36,399 bases of DNA from Pseudomonadota bacterium. GTDB lineage: Bacteria; Desulfobacterota; Desulfovibrionia; Desulfovibrionales; Desulfovibrionaceae. The stretch is from contig JAEYTO010000086.1 of the NCBI GenBank assembly GCA_023433925.1, positions 1 through 36,399 on the forward strand, read 5' to 3'. The translations under genes and the position numbers were made by a program. This document shows, one piece after another, positions 31,328-36,399 of the stretch. The stretch's first letter is position 1. Every line of letters begins with the position of its first letter. The notes below the pieces were generated by a model that searched no databases, was not told where the DNA came from, and was given only the letters and a program-made list of their open reading frames with translations.

Positions 31328-33041
31328 CGGCGGCCCCGCGCAGCCAGCGACCCCGCCCGCGACCCCGCGGGCGGCCCGGGACGCCGTATCGGCCGAAGTT
31401 CCGGCCGGCATGGTCATGGGCCTCGTTGGTCCGGACGGAGCCGGCAAGACCACGCTCCTGCGCCTCATGGCCGGGCTCCTGCGGCCCGACAACGGCTCCG
31501 TGACCGTGCTCGGCGGCGACACGGTGCGCCAGGCCGAGGCCGTGCACGCGAGCATCGGCTACATGCCCCAGAAGTTCGGCCTCTACGAGGATCTGTCCGT
31601 GGCCGAGAACCTGCGCCTGTACGCGGACCTGCGCGGCCTGCCCAGGGACGAGCGCGGGCCGGCCTTCGAGCGGCTGCTGGCCTTCACGGACCTGGCCCGC
31701 TTCACGGATCGCCTGGCGGGCCGGCTCTCGGGCGGCATGAAGCAGAAGCTCGGCCTGGCCTGCGCGCTCATACGCAAGCCGCGCCTGCTCCTGCTGGACG
31801 AGCCGAGCGTTGGCGTGGACCCCATCTCGCGCCGCGAGCTGTGGCGCATGGTCCAGGAGTTGAAGGACGAGGGCATCGGCGTGGTCTGGTCCACGGCCTA
31901 TCTGGACGAGGCCGAGGCCTGCGACCGCGTGCTCCTGCTCTCCGAGGGCCGCCAGCTCTTTTCCGGGACGCCCGGCGAGCTGACGAGCCGTGTGGCCGGG
32001 CGCGTCTTCCAGGTGCGCTCCATCGAGGGCCGGCGCAGGCTCGTGCTCCGCACGGCCCTGGACAGCCGGGGCATCATCGACGGCACCATCCAGGGCGAGA
32101 GCGTGCGCCTCGTGCTGGACCAGGGCGCGCAGGCTCCGAACCCCATGGAGCTGGGCGCGGGGGCGTCCAGCCGGTTGATCCAGGTCGCGCCGCGCTTCGA
32201 GGACGCCTTCATGGACATTCTCGGCGGCGGGCCGGGCGGCACATCGCCCCTGGCCGAGCGCATGGAGCATGTGCCCGACGACGGACGGGCGGTCGTGGAG
32301 GCGGTCGGGCTGACCAAGCGGTTCGACGACTTCACCGCGGCCCGGGACGTGACCTTCGCCATCCGGCGCGGCGAGATATTCGGCCTGCTCGGCCCCAACG
32401 GCGCGGGCAAGTCCACGACCTTCAAGATGATGTGCGGACTGCTGAGGCCCACGGCCGGCAAGGCCCTGGTGGACGGCTTTGATCTCCAGGCCGCTCCGGG
32501 CAAGGCGCGCTCGCGCATCGGCTACATGGCCCAGAAGTTCTCGCTCTACGGCAACCTGAGCGTGCGCCAGAATTTGGAGTTCTTCTCGGGCGTCTACGGC
32601 CTGGCGGGCCGGCGGCAGCGCGAGGCCATCGGGCGCATGGTCGAGGTCTTCGGCCTCGCGCCCCACCTGTCCGAATCGGCCGAGGCCCTGCCGCTCGGCT
32701 TCAAGCAGCGCCTGGCCCTGTCCTGCGCGGTCATGCACGAGCCGGCGGTGCTCTTCCTGGACGAGCCCACCTCGGGCGTGGACCCGGTCACGCGCAGGGA
32801 GTTCTGGACGCACATAAGCGGCATGGTCGAGAAGGGCGTCACGGTCATGGTCACCACGCACTTCATGGACGAGGCCGAATACTGCGACCGCATCGGCCTG
32901 GTCTACCGCGGCCGGGTCATCGCCCTGGGCACGCCGGGCGAACTCAAGGCCGACACGCGCAGCGAGGCCCTGCCCGATCCAGGCATGGAGGACGCCTTCA
33001 TCGCCCTGGTGCGGGCCCACGACGAGCGGGAGGCGGCCTGA
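31305..33041 (+). CDS. ABC transporter tandem ATPase (YbhF-like)
   Basis: The 578-residue protein carries two nucleotide-binding domains. NBD1: Walker A GPDGAGKTT (42-50), YMPQKFGLYEDLSV, signature LSGGMKQKL (141-149), Walker B LLLLDEPSVG, and STAYLDEAE where the H-loop histidine is absent. NBD2: LTKRF A-loop (near 336), Walker A GPNGAGKST (363-371), YMAQKFSLYGNLSV, a degenerate signature LPLGFKQRL (462-470), Walker B LFLDEPTSG, and TTHFMDEAE with the H-loop His519. NBD1 thus has a good signature but no switch histidine, and NBD2 the reverse, as I recall for E. coli YbhF. The first 30 residues are a proline/alanine-rich stretch in place of the usual first strand and A-loop of NBD1. The start at 31305 overlaps the fusion-protein gene by 23 nt. 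Confidence 0.9.
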   Translation: MPTMPASSGGPAQPATPPATPRAARDAVSAEVPAGMVMGLVGPDGAGKTTLLRLMAGLLRPDNGSVTVLGGDTVRQAEAVHASIGYMPQKFGLYEDLSVAENLRLYADLRGLPRDERGPAFERLLAFTDLARFTDRLAGRLSGGMKQKLGLACALIRKPRLLLLDEPSVGVDPISRRELWRMVQELKDEGIGVVWSTAYLDEAEACDRVLLLSEGRQLFSGTPGELTSRVAGRVFQVRSIEGRRRLVLRTALDSRGIIDGTIQGESVRLVLDQGAQAPNPMELGAGASSRLIQVAPRFEDAFMDILGGGPGGTSPLAERMEHVPDDGRAVVEAVGLTKRFDDFTAARDVTFAIRRGEIFGLLGPNGAGKSTTFKMMCGLLRPTAGKALVDGFDLQAAPGKARSRIGYMAQKFSLYGNLSVRQNLEFFSGVYGLAGRRQREAIGRMVEVFGLAPHLSESAEALPLGFKQRLALSCAVMHEPAVLFLDEPTSGVDPVTRREFWTHISGMVEKGVTVMVTTHFMDEAEYCDRIGLVYRGRVIALGTPGELKADTRSEALPDPGMEDAFIALVRAHDEREAA

Positions 33042-34186
33042 TGCGCGCCGACGCCGGAGGCAGGGGCGGGGCCGCGCGCAGGCTGCGGGCCCTGATCTGG
33101 AAGGAGTCGCTGCAGATCGTGCGCGACCCGAGCAGCGTGCTCATTGCCTTCGTGCTCCCGCCCGTGCTCCTGTTCCTCTACGGCTTCGCCCTGTCCCTGG
33201 ACGTGGAGCAGGTGCCCGTGGCCCTCGTGGTCGAGGACGATTCGCCCGAGGCGCGCAGCTTCGCCGACGCCTTCAGGGCCTCGCGCTACTTCGACGCCCG
33301 CCTGGGCGCGGACCGCCGGGAGTTCACGGACGAACTCGTGCGCGGCACCCTGCGCGGCATCGTGGTCATCCCCGAGACCTTCAGCCAGGATCTGGCCAGA
33401 GCCGGGCAAGCCGCGCCCGTGCAGGTCATCGCCGACGGCAGCGAGCCCAATACGGCCAATTTCGTGCAGAACTACGTGCAGGGGCTGTGGAGCAACTGGT
33501 TCGCCCAGCGGGCGCTGGAGCAAGGCGCGCCCGTCTTCCAGCCCGTGCGCCTCTCGCCGCGCGTGTGGTACAACGAGGAGCTGGAGAGCCGGAACTACCT
33601 CGTGCCCGGCTCCATCGGCATCGTGCTGACCATGATCGGCACCATGCTCACGGCCCTGGTCGTCTCGCGCGAGTGGGAGCGCGGGACCATGGAGGCGCTC
33701 ATGGCCACGCCCGTGGGCCGCCTGGAGATCGTGCTCGGCAAGCTCCTGCCCTACTACCTCCTGGGCATCGGCTCCCTGGCCGTGTGCTGGGTCCTGGCCG
33801 TGACGGTCTTCGACGTGCCTTTCCGGGGTTCGCTGGCAGCCCTGTTCCTGGCCTCCTCGCTGTTCCTCCTCTCGGCCCTGACCACCGGGCTGTTCATCTC
33901 CACCGTCTCGCGCAACCAGTTCGTGGCCGCGCAATCCGCGCTTCTGGCCGGCTTCCTGCCGGCCTTCCTCCTCTCGGGCTTCGTGTTCGAGATATCGAGC
34001 ATGCCCCTGCCCATCCGCATCGTCACGCACATCGTGCCGGCGCGCTATTACGTGGCCTGCCTGCAAACCATTTTCCTCGCGGGCGACGTGTGGGCCGTGC
34101 TCCTGCCCAACATGGCCGGCATGGCCGCCATCACGGCCGTGCTCCTTCTCGTGACCCTGCGCAAGACCACCAAGAGGCTCGACTGA
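33041..34186 (+). CDS. ABC-2 type permease (YbhS-like)
   Basis: The 381-residue protein has the ABC-2 permease pattern: a membrane helix after a cytoplasmic start (LIWKESLQIVRDPSSVLIAF, then FVLPPVLLFLYGFALSLDVE), and a large periplasmic domain (about 60-185). Five further helices follow, with the conserved REWERGTMEALMATPVGRLE segment preceding them (LLSGFVFEISSMPLPIRIVT near the C-terminus). The product would form half of the membrane channel. The start at 33041 overlaps the ATPase stop by 1 nt (TGATG) with GGGAGG upstream. A permease of the same family follows after 1 nt, giving a heterodimer as in YbhS/YbhR. The exported compound is unknown; the E. coli equivalents have been linked to drug and alkali-cation sensitivity. 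Confidence 0.9.
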   Translation: MRADAGGRGGAARRLRALIWKESLQIVRDPSSVLIAFVLPPVLLFLYGFALSLDVEQVPVALVVEDDSPEARSFADAFRASRYFDARLGADRREFTDELVRGTLRGIVVIPETFSQDLARAGQAAPVQVIADGSEPNTANFVQNYVQGLWSNWFAQRALEQGAPVFQPVRLSPRVWYNEELESRNYLVPGSIGIVLTMIGTMLTALVVSREWERGTMEALMATPVGRLEIVLGKLLPYYLLGIGSLAVCWVLAVTVFDVPFRGSLAALFLASSLFLLSALTTGLFISTVSRNQFVAAQSALLAGFLPAFLLSGFVFEISSMPLPIRIVTHIVPARYYVACLQTIFLAGDVWAVLLPNMAGMAAITAVLLLVTLRKTTKRLD

Positions 34187-34187
34187 C

Positions 34188-35315
34188 ATGCCGGCCATGT
34201 TCGCCGCCAACGGCCGCGTACTCGCCCTCATCAAGAAGGAGATCCTGGCCATCGTGCGCGACAGGCGCAGCCGCATGGTGCTCATCGTCCCGCCCGTCGC
34301 GCAGCTGCTTCTCTTCTCCTTCGCCGCCTCCCTGGAGGTGCGCGACGCCGATCTGGCCATTCTGGACCTGGACAGGGGCGCCTGGTCCATGGAGCTGGTC
34401 CAGCGCTTCTCGGGCGCGCCCATCTTCGGCGAGGTGACCTTCCTGGAGGGCCGGCAGGAGCTCGGGCCGACCATGGACGGCCGCCAGGCGCTCATGACCG
34501 TGGTCATTCCCCAGGACTTCTCGCGGGCCATCGCGGCCGGCAGGCCGACCGACCTGCAACTCATCCTGGACGGCCGGCGCTCCAACTCGGCCCAGATCGT
34601 CCAGGGCTACGCCGCGCGCATCGTGGACGGCTTCAACCGCGACCTGGCCAGGCGTCAGGGCCTATTCGGCCCGCCTTCGACCCTGGTCGCGCGCAACTGG
34701 TTCAACCCGAACCTGAACAACGTCTGGTTCACGGTGCCCAACCTCATCGGCATCCTGAGCACGACCATCGGCCTGGTGGTCACGGCCCTGTCCGTGGCCC
34801 GCGAACGAGAGATGGGCACCTTCGACCAGCTCCTGGTCACCCCGCTCTCGGCGCGCGAGATCCTGGCCGGCAAGACCATTCCCGCGCTCTTCCTGGCGCT
34901 CATGGAGGGCACGCTTATCCTCGCGGTGGCGGTCGCGGTCTTCCGCATCCCCTTCCACGGCTCGCTCGCGGCGCTCTACCTGAGCATGGCCGTGTTTCTG
35001 GCGGCCGTGGTGGGCTTCGGCCTGTTCATCTCATCCATGGCCAAGACCCAGCAGCAGGCCATCCTCGGCGCGTTCACCTTCATGGTTCCGGCCGTGCTCC
35101 TGTCGGGCTTCGCCACGCCCGTCGAGAACATGCCCGGCTGGCTCCAGGTCGTGTCCCTGGCCAATCCGCTGCGCTACTTCCTCGTGATAGTGAAGGGCGT
35201 GTTCCTCAAGGCCATGCCCGCGGCCATGATTCTGGAACAGATCTGGCCCATGGCCGTCATCGCGGTCCTGACCCTGGCCGGGGCCGGCTGGTTCTTCGGC
35301 AGGAGGCTGGAATAG
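34188..35315 (+). CDS. ABC-2 type permease (YbhR-like)
   Basis: The 375-residue protein is homologous in layout to the preceding permease: cytoplasmic start VLALIKKEILAIVRDRRSRM, first helix MVLIVPPVAQLLLFSFAASL, a periplasmic domain (about 55-170; ADLAILDLDRGAWSMELVQR), then REREMGTFDQLLVTPLSARE and a five-helix bundle ending LLSGFATPVENMPGWLQ, ANPLRYFLVIVKGVFLK and a last helix MAVIAVLTLAGAGWFFG. It should pair with YbhS-like protein as the second transmembrane subunit. It starts 2 nt after the previous stop, is the last gene of the operon, and is followed by the GAGAGAGGGC hairpin at 35331. Confidence 0.9.
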   Translation: MPAMFAANGRVLALIKKEILAIVRDRRSRMVLIVPPVAQLLLFSFAASLEVRDADLAILDLDRGAWSMELVQRFSGAPIFGEVTFLEGRQELGPTMDGRQALMTVVIPQDFSRAIAAGRPTDLQLILDGRRSNSAQIVQGYAARIVDGFNRDLARRQGLFGPPSTLVARNWFNPNLNNVWFTVPNLIGILSTTIGLVVTALSVAREREMGTFDQLLVTPLSAREILAGKTIPALFLALMEGTLILAVAVAVFRIPFHGSLAALYLSMAVFLAAVVGFGLFISSMAKTQQQAILGAFTFMVPAVLLSGFATPVENMPGWLQVVSLANPLRYFLVIVKGVFLKAMPAAMILEQIWPMAVIAVLTLAGAGWFFGRRLE

Positions 35316-35330
35316 CGGAGCCGGAAATAC

Positions 35331-35355
35331 CGAGAGAGGGCGCGGCCCTCTCTCG
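35331..35355. terminator. Hairpin at the end of the ABC operon
   Basis: CGAGAGAGGGC (35331-35341) and GCCCTCTCTCG (35345-35355) form a perfect 11-bp stem with a GCG loop, 15 bp past the last stop of the operon. The inner 10 bp are identical to the hairpin at 27916-27938. No T-run follows. Confidence 0.6.
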
Positions 35356-35424
35356 GGCTCTCACCCGCCAAGGGCCTGTCCCGACAAGGCGGCCCTTGGA
35401 ACCCGTGTTTCAGGGCGGGCAGGC

Positions 35425-35560
35425 CTTACCAGCTGTTGAAAAAACGTCCTGATTTTTTCAACTCCGTAATGCCTGAGCAAAATCCAGGCATTACTCACGA
35501 ATGCTGCGCATCCGGCGGGCCATCCTGGCCCGCGCAGTCTGTTTTTCAACCGGCTGTTAC
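35425..35560. repeat. R1 interspersed repeat, copy D (inverted)
   Basis: Same orientation as copy C. On the minus strand it begins GTAACAGCCGGTTGAAAAAC, whose TAA is the stop codon of the PilZ-HPt gene (35557-35559). The GCGGGCC / GGCCCGC stem around AGGAT is perfect. The main hairpin (GTAATGCCTG with CAGGCATTAC) keeps 10 outer pairs, two of which differ from copy A on both sides. It lies between the convergent ABC operon and PilZ-HPt gene. Confidence 0.8.
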
Positions 35561-36213
35561 GCCTGCTTGTACTTGTCCATGTACTCGGCCAGCTCGGCGT
35601 TGGCCCGCTCGACCTCTTCCTCGATGTCCCGGAGATAGAGCCTGCCCTCCTCGACATTGCCGGCCTTGAGCTGCTGCTCCAATTGCAAGGCTCTTTGTCT
35701 GAGCTTAAGCGCGCCCAGGGTCGCGGCGCTGCCCGCCAGGCTGTGGGCCACGCCGGCGGCGCGCTTGTAGTCTTCGGCGGCCATGGCCTCGCGGATCTGG
35801 TCGCGCTTGCTGGACGAGTCCTGGAAGAAAAGCGTCACGAGCCTGACGAGCAGGTCGGGAGTCCTGGCGTAGCGGCTCTCGAAATAGTCCAGGTCGATGG
35901 CCCGCTGCCGCCTGATCATGAGCCGCTCCAGCGCGCCCGCGCTGTTCTTGTCCAGATCGACGAAGGCCAGCCCCGCGACGTTACTGCCGATGTAGGCCAC
36001 GCGCACGGGAATATCGGACACCAGTGGCTCCGCGCCCACCAACAGATCCACGCGCGCGGTTTCGCCGGGCTCGGCCTCGGGGATGGCGCCGACGACTCCC
36101 ACGCCCTCGATGCTGATGTCGCGCGCCTCCAGGCGCTTGCCCGAATCACGCACCAGCACATCCAACTCACGGGCCGGCACGCGGCGAGCCCTGCGGCGTT
36201 CTTGGCTCGGCAT
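35557..36213 (-). CDS. PilZ-HPt fusion protein
   Basis: Residues 1 to about 95 form a PilZ domain with both c-di-GMP signature parts: RRRARRVPAR (basic RxxxR stretch) and DISIEGVGV (DxSxxG, 32-37), ending VAGLAFVDLD. Residues about 105-218 form a helical HPt domain with AHSLAGSAATLGA, whose His157 is the expected phospho-acceptor, followed by LRQRALQLEQQL. HPt domains relay phosphate between hybrid kinases and response regulators, so this protein may join cyclic di-GMP sensing to a phosphorelay. The start at 36213 has GGAGG upstream; an in-frame GTG at 36228 is less likely. The stop codon is within the end of R1 copy D. Its kinase partner is unknown; the two hybrid kinases in this window lack HPt domains and are candidates. 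The final 186 bp of the window show no further gene. Confidence 0.88.
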   Translation of the reverse strand: MPSQERRRARRVPARELDVLVRDSGKRLEARDISIEGVGVVGAIPEAEPGETARVDLLVGAEPLVSDIPVRVAYIGSNVAGLAFVDLDKNSAGALERLMIRRQRAIDLDYFESRYARTPDLLVRLVTLFFQDSSSKRDQIREAMAAEDYKRAAGVAHSLAGSAATLGALKLRQRALQLEQQLKAGNVEEGRLYLRDIEEEVERANAELAEYMDKYKQA

Positions 36214-36399
36214 AGGAGCCCTCCTCACCTCACACCAAGCCAGACAGAGGCTCCAGGGTCAATGAGATTTGGCCGGACAAGTCTCTAGCAGCTGACGGAC
36301 GGCTTTACAGGTGGTCGGACAGCCGCGGAGGGCCTGGGAAAAGCGCACCGATCGCCATGGGCATGCGGGCCGGAGCGCGGCGGGTCCACAAGCCTGGGC

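Noticed and set aside
31167..33020. 617-codon minus-strand open frame opposite the ABC ATPase
   Set aside because: The plus strand has every ABC motif; this frame is a compositional shadow.
721..35560. R1 copies as a CRISPR array
   Set aside because: Copies are kilobases apart, in both orientations, too long, and without spacers.
1..36399. tRNA or rRNA genes
   Set aside because: No T-loop (GGTTCGAATCC-like) with matching acceptor arms and no rRNA-like conserved stretch was found by eye on either strand.

Overview
The window is about 36.4 kb of GC-rich DNA carrying 27 supported protein genes. It also holds one clear pseudogene, one probable small broken gene, two families of short multi-hairpin interspersed repeats and several intrinsic terminators. 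I see no rRNA, tRNA, CRISPR array or complete insertion sequence. The gene set fits a Desulfovibrio-like member of the former Deltaproteobacteria: a PHP/UvrD fusion, CbiR-CobU cobamide salvage, DUF1614, DUF523, DUF1622 and DUF378 proteins, a 3D-domain protein, multi-PAS hybrid kinases and PilZ proteins. This placement is inference from gene content and base composition, not from a marker gene.

Left part (1-13,000). An exported SH3-domain protein, a di-haem cytochrome c peroxidase-like (MauG/CcpA) protein, and an overlapping pair made of a GT4 glycosyltransferase and a glycogen-debranching-type glucosidase all lie on the minus strand. Next come a two-helix small membrane protein, an HU-type DNA-binding protein (plus strand), and a marR-tolC pair whose upstream DNA holds a decayed, frameshifted RND efflux pump C-terminus. 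Small membrane proteins (including DUF378), a 3D-domain protein and a single-domain PilZ protein follow. This part is rich in non-coding repeats: repeat family R1 (about 137 bp, four copies in the window) and family R2 (about 128 bp, two copies), both with inverted ends and chains of hairpins.

Middle (13,000-22,000). A tight plus-strand group encodes DUF1614, DUF523 and a MogA/MoaB-type molybdopterin protein with a long unexplained N-terminal extension, followed by DUF1622. Two homologous multi-PAS hybrid histidine kinases then point at each other tail to tail. Neither has an HPt domain. An ArsB/SLC13-type ion transporter follows.

Right part (22,000-36,399). A roughly 1,040-residue protein fuses an endonuclease Q-like PHP nuclease to a complete UvrD-type helicase. 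CbiR (cobamide remodelling) overlaps CobU (nucleotide-loop reassembly), with a DHH phosphoesterase 8 bp downstream. A phenylacetate-CoA-ligase-like enzyme is convergent with them. A five-gene operon, gene for gene equivalent to E. coli cecR-ybhGFSR, encodes a TetR regulator, a membrane-fusion protein, a double ATPase and two ABC-2 permeases. The window ends with a PilZ-HPt fusion protein, a possible phosphotransfer partner for hybrid kinases.

The most notable items are the R1 repeat family, whose ends supply the stop codon of two genes and whose main hairpin is preserved by compensatory changes; the nuclease-helicase fusion; the PilZ-HPt fusion; and the broken RND pump next to an intact marR-tolC.
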